Notes: generated by a model not told the origin, from the letters alone. A stretch of 64,000 nt of DNA from Candidatus Brocadia sp. (GCA_021646415.1 SOEU01000001.1:372001-436000), one strand, 5' to 3'; positions 1 through 8,518 are shown, counted from the first letter of the stretch. Made by a program: numbers and translations.

Positions 1-34
1 ATTTGCGCACCTCCTCTTTCATGGCTAACAATGA

Positions 35-51
35 TTATACAATCTGTATAA
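35..51. promoter_or_regulatory. Operator candidate 1 (TTATACA-N3-TGTATAA)
   Basis: A 7-bp inverted repeat with a 3-bp spacer, TTATACA-ATC-TGTATAA. The same 17-bp pattern recurs at 172-188, so this is probably one of a pair of sites for a dimeric repressor. On the minus strand an AGAGGAGG Shine-Dalgarno sequence sits at about 9-16 with a start expected just outside the left edge, so the regulated gene probably runs leftwards out of the window. Confidence 0.5.
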
Positions 52-166
52 AACGGCAATCACAGACCATCTCGCTATATAATATAAGAAGTAGCCATGC
101 CTTCTTGTCACGCGTTGTAACTACTTTCACATCCAGCTATTTCTGCATTTTCTCCCATTGCCCATT

Positions 167-193
167 CCGGATTATACAGACTGTATAATCCGG
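167..193. promoter_or_regulatory. Operator candidate 2, perfect 27-bp palindrome
   Basis: Two perfect 13-nt arms (CCGGATTATACAG and its complement) around one central base. The core at 172-188 is TTATACA-GAC-TGTATAA, matching the site at 35-51. The longer GC-capped arms could also form a hairpin, so operator and terminator readings are both possible; the second copy of the core favours an operator. Confidence 0.5.
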
Positions 194-752
194 CTTACAA
201 CCCATCGCCGGACTTCGGACACCGTGACCTCCTTTGCTCAAGACATAGGTGTAGATCATCGTCGTGCGAACGTCTTTGGCGAAGACAAACAGAGATCATC
301 ATTTACCGTTTTACAATGTCAAGATTCTTTAAATGGAGAGATGATAAGAAACTGCTTTTACTTTAAAAGGGATGATAATACAAAAAATGAAGAAGAATAC
401 AAGCCTTTTTTCGGTTTTTCTTGGGAAAGAACGTGGGTGAATCGTTACAGGTTATCCGGGAACATGAATGCAATAAAAGGCAATATCACAATGGGGTGAT
501 TGGATTGATTGAAAAACCAGAAACACAGGAGACATTAGAAGTCCTTGTGATATTTCCTGAAAAAAAGAACAGAACCAAAAATTGGTGAGCTCTTTAAAAA
601 ATTACGTTCTTATTTTGAAGCCGTGGAAATCTTATTGGAAATTCATTGAAATTATGTTAAAGATAATATTGTAATTCAACAAAGTCACGAAAGAATTACG
701 AGATTGATGTACTATTGTTATTAACGAGTAGTGGAGCTCGATAGGAGGCTTT
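194..752. other. Gene-poor stretch with a possible decayed ORF
   Basis: No intact gene is convincing. On the plus strand from about 437 to 590 one frame reads open with protein-like composition (it contains GVIGLIEKPETQETLEVLVI) and then meets a stop; the following bases continue similar lysine-rich coding in another frame. This suggests a small broken gene of unknown family. The last 20 bases hold the ribosome binding site of the next gene. Confidence 0.3.
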
Positions 753-980
753 ATGTTGACGGTAAAAATTACTTCTAAAGGTCAAGTAACTATTCCCAAA
801 GAAATCAGGGACAAACTTGGTATTCGGCCAGGAGAAGACTTAGCCTTTGAAGAAAAAAATGGTACATTCTATATTAAAAAATCTGTAAAGAAATCCCCTT
901 TTGATAAGTGGGTAGGCAGGCTGAAAAAATATAGAGGGCAAAAAACCGATGAAATAATTAAGGATTTGAGAGGAACGTGA
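753..980 (+). CDS. AbrB/MazE/VapB-type antitoxin
   Basis: A 75-residue protein with a complete N-terminal SpoVT/AbrB swapped-hairpin domain: the signature TSKGQVTIPKEIRDKLGIRP lies at about residues 7-26. The basic C-terminal tail (about 43-75) would wrap around and inhibit the partner toxin. It starts at an ATG behind a good AGGAGG. Its stop overlaps the next gene's GTG start (GTGA), the tight coupling typical of toxin-antitoxin pairs. The family binds its own promoter DNA and normally autorepresses together with the toxin. No clear operator palindrome was seen between 600 and 750. Confidence 0.85.
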   Translation: MLTVKITSKGQVTIPKEIRDKLGIRPGEDLAFEEKNGTFYIKKSVKKSPFDKWVGRLKKYRGQKTDEIIKDLRGT

Positions 981-1444
981 TAACTGCAGTAGATACCAAT
1001 ATATTCCTTGATATACTTATCCCTGATGAGAATTATTGTTTCAAATCAAAAAAGTTGCTTGATGAGCATATCGAAAGAGGGCAACTGATCATAAGCGAGA
1101 TCGTATATGCCGAACTTGCCTCCCTGTTTTTATCGGAAAAGGAATTGAGAACTTTTCTTTCTGATACTGGAACAGAACTTGTTTATTCTGGTGAAAAGGC
1201 ATTGTATATTGCAGGTAACCGATGGGACGAGTATGCAAAAGATAAGAAGCGCTCGTTACAATGTCCTCGATGTGGAAAAGGAATAACCCTTACTTGTCAG
1301 AACTGCCATTCTTCTATTACATTTAGGCAACGAATCCTCAGTGATTTTATTATCGGTGCTCATGCCCTTGTACATGCTGATTTTCTTCTTTCAAGGGATC
1401 GCGGATTTTATAAGACATATTTTAAAGATTTAAAAATCGGTTGA
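977..1444 (+). CDS. VapC-type PIN-domain toxin with zinc-ribbon insert
   Basis: A 155-residue PIN-domain protein, expected to be a Mg-dependent RNase neutralised by the AbrB-type protein encoded just upstream. The first acidic residue is in VDTNIFLDIL (about residues 5-14), a conserved Glu lies in SEIVYAELASLF, and the C-terminal acidic residues are in SDFIIGAHA and LLSRDRGFY. Between the central helix and SDFIIGAHA lies CPRCGKG...CQNCHS, two CxxC knuckles about 11 residues apart, which looks like a zinc ribbon inserted into the PIN fold. It starts with GTG, overlapping the antitoxin stop. Classical VapC proteins are about 130 residues; the insert explains the extra length. Confidence 0.8.
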   Translation: MITAVDTNIFLDILIPDENYCFKSKKLLDEHIERGQLIISEIVYAELASLFLSEKELRTFLSDTGTELVYSGEKALYIAGNRWDEYAKDKKRSLQCPRCGKGITLTCQNCHSSITFRQRILSDFIIGAHALVHADFLLSRDRGFYKTYFKDLKIG

Positions 1445-1673
1445 ACTTATACAAATTTAAAGTCCTATGTTACGATTTAACCATAATACAATAAATCTAT
1501 ACTGTGACCAAATTGTGACCGACCCCAACGGAATCGAAAGAAATCAAACGGAGTTGCCAGAATTTCAAACTTATATTAAGTTGTTATTTTATAAATAGTT
1601 ACAGTCGCAACAGACACAAGGCCACTTAGTTATGAAAAATGCTAAAAATACCCTTTTTAGAAATGGCATTCAA

Positions 1674-1708
<35 letters not shown>

Positions 1709-1713
1709 TAAAA

Positions 1714-2088
1714 TCAAGGGTTTTCAAGCATTTGACACTTCACACTTTTCCTTAAAACCTTGTACCCAGAAATCTTCTTCTGGGTTATCTCCGACAACTT
1801 TTACTGCCCAAAATAGGGATTCAGGTGTTTTAGAGACGAAGCATAGCTTATTTGCATACTGTTTGACACATTTGGTGCATGCTCTCTCATGAACTTTTCC
1901 ATCATGTCTCTAAAAGTTTTGCTATCACCAATAGATTTCTCAAAGTATTTACCTTCGATTATTTCGGTTCTGACCTTTGCCTCTATTGACTGGGCGAGTT
2001 TTTTGTCGGTTGTTTCAAGGCTTCTCTGAATCTTTTTACCTCTGTACCTGATACAAGTCCACCAGACACCGCCACGTTTAAACATCAA
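1714..2088 (-). pseudogene. Tyrosine recombinase (integrase), N-terminal remnant
   Basis: The first 95 residues resemble the arm-binding and SAM-like N-terminal part of phage-type integrases (RGGVWWTCIRYRGKKIQRSL, then a helical core-binding segment). An in-frame stop follows PYFGQ, after which the same frame continues with KLSEITQKKISGYKV, still integrase-like, before ending about 30 residues later near the tRNA 3' fragment. The catalytic domain with the R-H-R-Y residues is absent, so the gene is dead. It is the last gene of a rep-xis-int cassette read leftwards towards the attachment site. Confidence 0.75.
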
Positions 2089-2142
2089 TACCTCCTTTCC
2101 CGTGACTGATTGTGTCTGTATGACCGCTACCAGGGACTATAA

Positions 2143-2370
2143 TTAGTTCCACAAAATATCTCCAGCAATTTTGTTAACCGTTTTTTTATCGTGATTTGTA
2201 TTTCGTTTCAAAGATGCCATTACACTATCAATGTCTTCCAAATCAAAAAGAGCGCGCCTGCCATATTTGATAGAGGGGATTCTTCCCTGACTTGCTCAAC
2301 CGTACAATGTCTTTATAGGCAAAGAGGTATATTCAGATACTTCTTTAATATTTGCGTATCGTTTTTTCAT
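2143..2370 (-). pseudogene. Excisionase-like HTH protein with one internal stop
   Basis: Read on the minus strand from an ATG at 2370, this frame encodes a 75-codon MerR/excisionase-type helix-turn-helix protein (RYANIKEVSEYTSLPIKTLY, then GRIPSIKYGRRALFDLEDID). A single TGA interrupts it after KTLYG, exactly where this family carries tryptophan (LYGWASQGRIP), so a TGG-to-TGA change is the likely lesion. The frame is otherwise open to a TAA at 2143. It lies between the rep remnant, whose stop overlaps this ATG (ATGA), and the integrase remnant, the usual order in small integrative elements. Confidence 0.7.
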
Positions 2371-2969
2371 TTCTGGTTGTTTTCACTCAAATTGCCTACT
2401 GCCTTGTTTAAAACCTTATTATATTTTTTCTTTTTCAGATTTATCTTTGTTCTCAAATAATCTTTATCTTTACCTCGTGTTTCCCTTTTCAGATGGTTTT
2501 GTGCTTCTTCCCGGCAGTTCATTACAGCTTCTTTCGTGTCCGATTTTGTGTGTTGTCATCTATGGCAAGTTTTAACCAATCACATGTACAGTATCTCCAA
2601 ACATCATTAACTTTACTCAAAAGGTCTAAAAACGTTTTTATGGACACCTGGCCTAAAAATTCCCTTCTTAGCTGAAATTCGAGTCTCCATACCCCTTGTT
2701 CTTTATTCCAACCCTGATTAACCCATATTTCACGGAGATATTCTTTACCGCTCTTTTTTTTCAACAGTCTTGTCATATAGCCTTGCAGAAATATGTCCGC
2801 CATAACCTATTGACCAACCGGTAAATGCTTCTCTTTTCCAACGTTTTAAAGTATCCTCGCCCCTAGTTATCCATGATTGCTTTTCAATTTTTTCAAAGTC
2901 CATGTTTGTAACAAAATCGACAAAGATATCTGCCCTGCTTATTGTTTCCGCTTCTATCACAATAAGCAT
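2367..2969 (-). pseudogene. Replication initiation protein of an integrative element, frameshifted
   Basis: Three minus-strand frames join into one Rep-like protein. The first frame ends in the typical GHISARLYDKTVE. The second continues as KKKSGKEYLREIWVNQGW then EQGVWRLEFQLRREFLGQ, a pattern characteristic of RstA/Rep_trans-like initiators of integrative elements. A third frame supplies a lysine-rich C-terminus ending at 2367, overlapping the excisionase start by ATGA. At least two frameshifts and a missing N-terminus make it non-functional. Family assignment rests on motif memory; the cassette order rep-xis-int supports it. Confidence 0.65.
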
Positions 2970-3018
2970 TTAATTTACTATTTTCCTTATTTTTATTAAA
3001 CGCCTATCACGACAAATT

Positions 3019-5787
3019 TCAATTTACTTTAATTATCTTCACAATGTCGCTTCCCTCGAATTTTGTGCCGTCTTCTAGTTCACCGGTTACGGTAAGTTCT
3101 TCATCAGAATCCGAATCTAAGTCTAAGTCTTGTCTTTTAAATGTTGCAATAAATCGATCCTTGTCAACCTTTCCATCGATGGCTTCCGCCCCTTCACATT
3201 CAATTGTGTCTGTTACTATTTTGTTAACATCATAAGGCGAAAGAAGCTTAATAAATGCTTTAAAGCTACTCTTGCTCTTAAGGTTAATAGTTTCGGGTTT
3301 TATATCTACCGCTGCCGGAATAACTTCAGGCTTGGGAGTGGGGGTCACAACTGGACTTGGTGTTGGAGTAGGCGTTGACGTTATTTGAGCAGAAAGATTG
3401 CTGTCAAATTTTGATATAAAGACATCATAATTATCCGAAATATCATTAAAAGAAGTGTCATAGGCGCTAGGAGTTATAGGAAAGTCTGTTGACTTAACTG
3501 CTCCAGACACATATATATTTTCATTAGAATTTATGGCTATGGAGTAGCCTAAATCATCGGCAGACCCTCCCAGATATGTGGATGCAAATAAAATTGTTAA
3601 ATCCCCATTCAACTTTGACAGAAAAGCATCCCACGGATAGCCATTGAAAGATATATCATAAGCCTCCATGGTTGTCGGAAAATCCGTTGAATTAGTCCAT
3701 CCAGTAACATAAATATTTCTACTGGAATTCATGGCCATGGAATATACTACATCAACAATAGTCCCTCCCAGATATGTAGATGCAAGGAGGCTGGTTAAAT
3801 CCCCGTCGAGCTTTGAAACCGTACTATCTATAGAACCATTATGAGAAGTATCATAGGCACCCGCAGTTGTTGGAAAGTTTGCCGAATCTGTTTGAACGGA
3901 TACATATACATTTTCGTCTGCGTCTATAATTATGGGTCCACCATCGTCATTTCCACTCCCTCCCAAATATGTGGATGTAAGGATACTTGTTAAGTCATTA
4001 CTGAGTTTTGATACAAAGGCGTCCCTACCTCCATTATGTAATGTATTATACGCCCCTGTGGTTGTCGGAAAATCTACTGAAGAAGTAGCACCGGTTACAT
4101 ATAAATTTCCGTCTGTTTTTATTGCTATGCGTCCCCCTAAATCATCTTGATCTCCCCCCAGATATGTGGATGCAAGCAAGCTTGTTAAATCTCCATTAAA
4201 CTTTGATACAAAGACTTCTCTACCTCCATTATAAGAAACGTCATAAGCGCCAGAGGTTGTTGGAAAGTTTACTGAGAACGTTCTCCCAACCACGAAGATA
4301 TTTTCAGATGAGTCTATAACCATGGATTCACCATTATCATCTTGATCCCCTCCCAAATATGTGGATGAGAGGAGGCTGGTCAAATCCCCATTGAGCTTTG
4401 ATACAAAGGCATCTCCATCACCACCATTATAAGAAACGTCATAAGCGCCAGTGGTGATTGGAAACTCTGATGAGTCAGTCGTACCAGATAAATATACATT
4501 CCCATCTGAGTCTATAGCTATGGCTATAGCATAGCTAAAATCAGTGCCAGACCCTCCCAAATATGTGGAGGAGAGGAGGCTTGTTAAATCTCCATTGAGC
4601 CTTGATACAAAGGCATCTCCGTTACCACCATTATAAGAAGCATCATAGGCACCCGTGGTTGTTGGAAAGTCTGTTGACAGAGTCTGGCCGGCCACATATA
4701 CATTTCCAACTGGGTCTGTGGCGATACTATAACCAAGCTCACTCGAAGATCCTCCCAAATATGTTGATGCAAGGAGTGGATCAATGACAAGCTCTCTGGT
4801 CTTGTCGTAGGAGGCGACCTTGAAACCGTATTCCATTTTCTGATTTTGGACTTCGGATTTCGGATTATTAAGGTTTGTGTTTGTATTCTGATTTCTGGCT
4901 TCTGACCCCTGAATGTTGTATTCAACAGCCACCTCCACCCGATTCCCACAAATCTCCTGACAAGCTATTGGCCTGGTGAATTTTACAGTTCCGAAATCGG
5001 TCTCTGCCTCAAGCTGTCCTTCCTCATTCACCTTTAATGCCTTTGCGCCACTGAGTTTTACCTTTATTTGATCAGGGTTTGTATCAGGCTTTACATGAAA
5101 GAGCTTTTCCACATTGTTACCGCAAGCTTTCAGCTTTAATTCAATTCCCTCATATACTTCTCCCAACGTTACTACATCGTACGTTGAGATACTGGTCTTC
5201 CATTGGGACGAGTCTTTCCCTTTAAAATAGTTCACCTTGGTTATGGCCTTTGCTTCACCCTTTATCTCGTTCATCTTTCCACCCACCAATTCTTCCTTTA
5301 GGGCAACAGCTTTTATTACGAATTTTGGATTTTGGAATTCGGATTGTGGGATAATAGGATTAGGACTTGAATAAACGATTCTTGATGCCGGTTCATGATA
5401 TGAAATAAGAAATAGATCAAGGATCTCCGATTTTGATCGAATACCGCTTCCCTTTATCCATGGTCCGTAATCCATTTCTCCGAGCCTTGATTCCTGACCG
5501 CTGACCCTTGTTTCATGCCCCTCATCCCTTCCCGGAAAGGCATAGACAATCTCTCCATCCTTCGTGACAAAGACCGTTCCTCCGAAGGTGTTGGCATAGA
5601 ACAGTACCCTTTCATCGGCTTGCCCTTCATTGGCTATAAAAGGCATCTGGAGTTTCTTCGTCCTTTGCATAACCTCTGCCTTTGACGGTTTGCCGGTACC
5701 CTCCTGTGCAGCTATAAGTGTATTTACCGAAAACATAATCAATAAAAGACCTGCAGGTACTACAAGGACCTTGCTCCGCCTTTTCAT
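3019..5787 (-). CDS. Exported seven-bladed beta-propeller (SBBP) repeat protein
   Basis: A 922-residue protein with a signal peptide (residues 1-27: basic start, hydrophobic core, then LIAAQEG). The N-terminal domain (about 40-335) resembles the DUF that usually precedes SBBP propellers. Residues about 340-800 hold seven repeats beginning STYLGG, spaced about 60-70 residues, matching a seven-bladed propeller. A PTPTPTPSP linker leads to a C-terminal domain of about 95 residues. It is probably a surface or periplasmic protein; function unknown. The start is an ATG behind AGGAGG. A c-di-GMP-I riboswitch with a terminator lies directly upstream, suggesting control by c-di-GMP. Segments at about 4850-4915 and 5315-5380 look like intergenic repeat sequence read as protein. 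Confidence 0.85.
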   Translation of the reverse strand: MKRRSKVLVVPAGLLLIMFSVNTLIAAQEGTGKPSKAEVMQRTKKLQMPFIANEGQADERVLFYANTFGGTVFVTKDGEIVYAFPGRDEGHETRVSGQESRLGEMDYGPWIKGSGIRSKSEILDLFLISYHEPASRIVYSSPNPIIPQSEFQNPKFVIKAVALKEELVGGKMNEIKGEAKAITKVNYFKGKDSSQWKTSISTYDVVTLGEVYEGIELKLKACGNNVEKLFHVKPDTNPDQIKVKLSGAKALKVNEEGQLEAETDFGTVKFTRPIACQEICGNRVEVAVEYNIQGSEARNQNTNTNLNNPKSEVQNQKMEYGFKVASYDKTRELVIDPLLASTYLGGSSSELGYSIATDPVGNVYVAGQTLSTDFPTTTGAYDASYNGGNGDAFVSRLNGDLTSLLSSTYLGGSGTDFSYAIAIAIDSDGNVYLSGTTDSSEFPITTGAYDVSYNGGDGDAFVSKLNGDLTSLLSSTYLGGDQDDNGESMVIDSSENIFVVGRTFSVNFPTTSGAYDVSYNGGREVFVSKFNGDLTSLLASTYLGGDQDDLGGRIAIKTDGNLYVTGATSSVDFPTTTGAYNTLHNGGRDAFVSKLSNDLTSILTSTYLGGSGNDDGGPIIIDADENVYVSVQTDSANFPTTAGAYDTSHNGSIDSTVSKLDGDLTSLLASTYLGGTIVDVVYSMAMNSSRNIYVTGWTNSTDFPTTMEAYDISFNGYPWDAFLSKLNGDLTILFASTYLGGSADDLGYSIAINSNENIYVSGAVKSTDFPITPSAYDTSFNDISDNYDVFISKFDSNLSAQITSTPTPTPSPVVTPTPKPEVIPAAVDIKPETINLKSKSSFKAFIKLLSPYDVNKIVTDTIECEGAEAIDGKVDKDRFIATFKRQDLDLDSDSDEELTVTGELEDGTKFEGSDIVKIIKVN

Positions 5788-5804
5788 CTTACTCTCCTCC
5801 TTTA

Positions 5805-5862
5805 AAAATAAAAAAGCCTTACTGCAAAAATGTTTATTGAAAACATCTTCGGCAGTAAGGCT
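5805..5862 (-). terminator. Intrinsic terminator of the riboswitch
   Basis: On the minus strand AGCCTTACTGC pairs with GCAGTAAGGCT across a loop of about 25 nt, followed by TTTTTTATTTTT and then the Shine-Dalgarno of the propeller gene. The 5' arm overlaps the 3' end of the c-di-GMP aptamer, so ligand binding and terminator formation can compete. Confidence 0.75.
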
Positions 5863-5962
5863 GTCTTACCATAAACTGTTGAAACAGTTTAAACCGTTTA
5901 AACGGCTTAGAGAGACCCTTTGCTTTGCGTCCCCTGATCACTCAGGGTATGCCCTTCTCGTG
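5852..5962 (-). ncRNA. Cyclic di-GMP-I (GEMM) riboswitch aptamer
   Basis: The minus strand contains the class I hallmarks in order: GGGCATACCC, a CCTGA-GTGA-TCAGG hairpin with a GNRA tetraloop, GGGACGCAAAGC, GGGTCT, a variable P3 stem (GCCGTTTAAACGG region) and a closing GACAGCC. The G of the GGGC segment and the A of GACGCAAAG that contact c-di-GMP are present. It sits in the leader of the SBBP propeller gene and runs into a terminator. Identified by consensus recall, not a covariance search. Confidence 0.88.
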
Positions 5963-5979
5963 ATGCCTTTTTTGAACGA

Positions 5980-6007
5980 ATCTTACATTTTTTAGATTTG
6001 ATGTCAA
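5980..6007 (-). promoter_or_regulatory. Sigma-70-type promoter for the riboswitch transcript
   Basis: On the minus strand, TTGACA (6002-6007) and TAAGAT (5980-5985) are separated by 16 bp. The start point would fall about 10 bases before the aptamer, the right place for this leader. Confidence 0.55.
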
Positions 6008-6167
6008 AAAAAATTTTTAAATCATAACGCTGATTAAACATGTCAAAAGATGTGCCATAATCAAGAGCAAAAGGCCCCATTGTGTAATTTTTATCAGAAG
6101 ATGTTTGTTTGTTGATTGTTAAGAGAGGTAAAAAATGAAATTGATCAATTGGTGGGACCAAGAAAAA

Positions 6168-6218
6168 AGTGTGTCATGGCACGCAAGTGTGTCGTCACAT
6201 ATATGTGACATGGCACAC
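6168..6218. promoter_or_regulatory. Cluster of palindromes and direct repeats, operator candidate
   Basis: A perfect 16-bp palindrome GTCACATATATGTGAC lies at 6194-6209. It is flanked on both sides by direct copies of CATGGCAC (about 6175-6182 and 6208-6215) and several TGTG/CACA steps. The nearby gene is either the propeller gene to the left or a gene lost when the insertion sequence arrived at 6308. The regulator is not identified; the half-site order TCACA-TGTGA is the reverse of CRP/FNR sites. Confidence 0.4.
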
Positions 6219-6370
6219 AAAATCCTCTGAGAAAGAGATGACGGCATTGTTTATACAGTTTAATGCTTATTGATTTTCGAAGCAAAATAAATTGCCATTT
6301 CCCTCTGTGTCAATATTAGTTGGACACTTTACCCCATATAGTTTAGTGTAGGGCGTAGAGGAGAAAAACT

Positions 6371-6862
6371 ATGAAAAATCGTAGTGCAATAAGTCTGAAA
6401 ACAGATAACATGCCTGTGGAAACGGAAGGAGCCCGTAGGGCGACTGGAGTTTCCACAGGCAGCGCGACCCAAAGTGGTCATTTTCCTGATCCTGAGGTAA
6501 CAGAGAAGGCTGTTCGTCGGAAATTCACCGCAAGATACAAACTCCGCATCCTTCAAGAGGCGGAGGCATGTACTACACAGGGTCAAATTGGGGCGCTTTT
6601 ACGTCGTGAAGGACTCTACTCGTCCAATCTCACCACGTGGCGTCGCCAACAGGAGAAAGGCGCACTGGAAGCACTTTCCCCAAAACATCGTGGCCCAAAG
6701 GCGAAAAACATGGATCCTTCCGTTTGTCGTATTGCTGAACTGGAAAAAGAAAACCAGCAGCTGAAAGAGAAACTCAAACAGGCAGAAACCATTATTGACG
6801 TCCAAAAAAAACTCTCGGAAATACTTCAGATACCGCTCACCCCAACCGGAGAGAAGATATGA
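6371..6862 (+). CDS. IS3-family transposase OrfA
   Basis: A 163-residue protein. Residues about 45-100 form the helix-turn-helix (RRKFTARYKLRILQEAEACT, then GLYSSNLTTWRRQ), which binds the terminal repeats. Residues about 115-155 form a leucine-zipper-like coiled coil (IAELEKENQQLKEKLKQAE) for oligomerisation. The last codons overlap the orfB start by ATGA, allowing coupled translation or frameshifting. The N-terminal 45 residues are not typical of the family. Because orfB is broken, this protein probably no longer supports transposition. Confidence 0.8.
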   Translation: MKNRSAISLKTDNMPVETEGARRATGVSTGSATQSGHFPDPEVTEKAVRRKFTARYKLRILQEAEACTTQGQIGALLRREGLYSSNLTTWRRQQEKGALEALSPKHRGPKAKNMDPSVCRIAELEKENQQLKEKLKQAETIIDVQKKLSEILQIPLTPTGEKI

Positions 6863-7802
6863 TGCATGCTGCTGAATCTCTTGCTCAACAGGTGCGCATC
6901 AAAAAGGCCTGCAAGGCGCTGGGTATCCCAAGAGCGAGTTATTATTACTACCAAAAGTGCAAAAAAGACCTTTCTGGTAAAAGAGTATCTTCGAAGCCTC
7001 CCCTGGCATTGTCAGAGCAGGAACAGCAATCGGTTCTTGATATCTTACATAGCGAACGCTTTCTTGATAAGGCCCCGCATGAGATTTATGCAACGTTGCT
7101 TGATGAAGGAACCTACCTGTGTTCTACGAGAACCATGTACCGTATTCTTACAAAACATGGCGAAGTACGTGAAAGAAGAAACCAGGTGCTCAGACCCAAT
7201 TACCAGAAACCGGAGCTTCTGGCAACGGCTTCTAATCAGGTATGGTCATGGGATATAACAAAACTCAGAGGACCTGCAAAGTGGACATATTTCTATCTGT
7301 ATGTCATTCTCGACATCTTCAGCCGTTATGTCGTCGGATGGATGGTTGCTCAAGCATGACATCTAAGCCTGTGGCGTTTCTTCTGTCTGATCTGGGAATA
7401 ACAAAAAGTCATTCTCGTCCTTACGTCAGTAACGACAACCCCTATTCGGAGTCACAATTTAAAACCCTCAAGTACAGGCCGGATTTCCCAGATACTTTCG
7501 GCTCGATTGAGGATGCCAGGGTCTTCTGTAAGGGTTTCTTTACCTGGTACAATAAAGAACATCGTCATTCCGGCATCGGACTTTTGAAACCCGAAGACGT
7601 CCACTATGGACGTACGGATCAAATTATGAAAGAACGTTGTCTTGTCCTAAAAACCGCCTTTGAAAATCATCCTGAACGATTCAAAGGAATTTCGCCTAAA
7701 CCACCAAGTATGCCTGTGGCTGCCTGGATTAATCAACCAAAACAAAATTCAACTCTACCTTTAGAGTCTAAATTATTTAAAAATGTGTCTAATTTTCATT
7801 GA
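6859..7802 (+). pseudogene. IS3-family transposase OrfB, internal deletion and frameshift
   Basis: The first 166 codons hold the HTH_21-like N-terminus and the start of the rve integrase core, including the first catalytic Asp (WSWDITKL). The frame ends soon after DIFSRYVVGWMVAQA. The rest continues in another frame from SSMTSKPVAFLLSDLGI and includes the catalytic Glu region (NDNPYSESQFKTLKYRP). Comparison with the family indicates about 30-35 residues missing at the junction, including the second catalytic Asp (HADRG motif). The transposase is therefore inactive. Confidence 0.8.
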
Positions 7803-7804
7803 CA

Positions 7805-8139
7805 TATTCCGCCGCAAGAAGAAACGACAGGAAATCGGCAAGAAGATAAAGGCGGCGCTCAAGGCAAACTGGAACAAGCCATTCAAAGAAGTGATACAAA
7901 CAGTCAATGCAATAATCAGGGGCTGGGTGAATTACTTCAGGATAGGCAATAGCAATAGCACCTTCAGCAAAGTCAGGAATTACAGAGAGATGAAGGTGCG
8001 AAAGTTTGTCATGCGCAGAAAGAAACTGAAAGGTTTTGGCTGGAGGAAGTGGAGTAGGGAAGAGATATACGAAAAATGGGATCTGTTCAATGACTACCGA
8101 ATTCGATATGTTTACCCGAAAGCAAATCCAAGCCGATAG
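7805..8139 (+). pseudogene. Group II intron maturase, C-terminal fragment
   Basis: About 110 residues matching the maturase (GIIM) domain at the C-terminus of group II intron reverse transcriptases: AIIRGWVNYFRIGNSNSTFS, KVRKFVMRRKKLKGFGW and the closing RKWSREEIYEKW plus FNDYRIRY. The reverse transcriptase fingers and palm with YADD are absent; the IS3 element lies immediately upstream where they should be. The fragment is followed by an intron domain V sequence, which confirms its origin. Confidence 0.8.
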
Positions 8140-8167
8140 GTGTATATGTCTTGTTGCGAAGAGCATA

Positions 8168-8206
8168 GGAAAGCCGTATGAGGGAAAACCTCACGTACGG
8201 TTTGAC
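8168..8206 (+). ncRNA. Group II intron domain V remnant
   Basis: AAGCCGTATGAGGGAAAA followed by CCTCACGTACGGTTT folds into the 34-nt hairpin typical of domain V: an apical GAAA-type loop and a strong lower stem (GCCGTA/TACGGT). It lies about 30 bases after the maturase fragment. A domain VI and 3' splice site should follow within about 50-80 bases but could not be fixed. The 5' intron half is missing. Confidence 0.7.
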
Positions 8207-8340
8207 GAGAAGATGCTGGAAATAGGGTATGGTTGAGATACTGTGACACTCTCAGAGGAAACGGAGAGAAACGGGTAATACAAATGTCAACCTGTAGCCA
8301 CTTCGCCAGTGTTTTACTCTACAATAATTAGTTAGTTTCG

Positions 8341-8427
8341 TAGGTTGGGTTGAGGAGACGAAACCCAACATTTTCCGTGAGTACTCTGTCAATTGTTGGA
8401 TTTCGCTTAGGCTATACCCAACCTTAC
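8341..8427. repeat. REP-like palindromic repeat (GTTGGGTT family)
   Basis: GTTGGGTT (8344-8351) faces AACCCAAC (8362-8369), and a further CCCAACCTTAC at about 8417-8427 is complementary to the left end, giving nested inverted repeats. Similar sequences are widespread intergenic repeats in many bacteria. With the intron tail it accounts for the gene-free stretch 8140-8518. Confidence 0.55.
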
Positions 8428-8518
8428 ACAACTTGTACTGTCGGGCCAAGGAAGATAACCGGTGCAAGTATTTCAAAAGATGGAGTAAGGGACATTCAGA
8501 AACAAATATGAGAATAAA

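Larger units (their letters stand above)
6308..7804 (+). mobile_element. IS3-family insertion sequence, inactivated
   Basis: About 1.5 kb with imperfect terminal inverted repeats: the left end starts TGTCAATATTAG with GGACACTTT, and the right end reads inwards TGTCAATGAAAATTAG with ACACATTT. It encodes an orfA (intact) and orfB (deleted internally) overlapping by ATGA. No short target duplication is visible at the ends, which suggests rearrangement after insertion. The right end abuts the 3' part of a group II intron. Confidence 0.75.

Noticed and set aside
1461-1598. Plus-strand frame ending in CDQIVTDPNGIERN...YIKLLFYK, possibly an integrase C-terminal tail
   Set aside because: No start, no R-H-R-Y motif and only memory of similar tails in front of tRNA attachment sites; too weak to list as a gene remnant.
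2297-2299. Possible UGA recoding (Trp) in the excisionase gene
   Set aside because: Neighbouring rep and int genes are also broken by frameshifts and stops, and all other genes in the window use TGA as a normal stop.
5907-6161. 84-codon minus-strand ORF upstream of the propeller gene
   Set aside because: It overlaps the c-di-GMP riboswitch and promoter, which explain the sequence better.
8252-8476. 74-codon minus-strand ORF after the intron remnant
   Set aside because: Built mainly from the GTTGGGTT repeat; no start signal or homology pattern.
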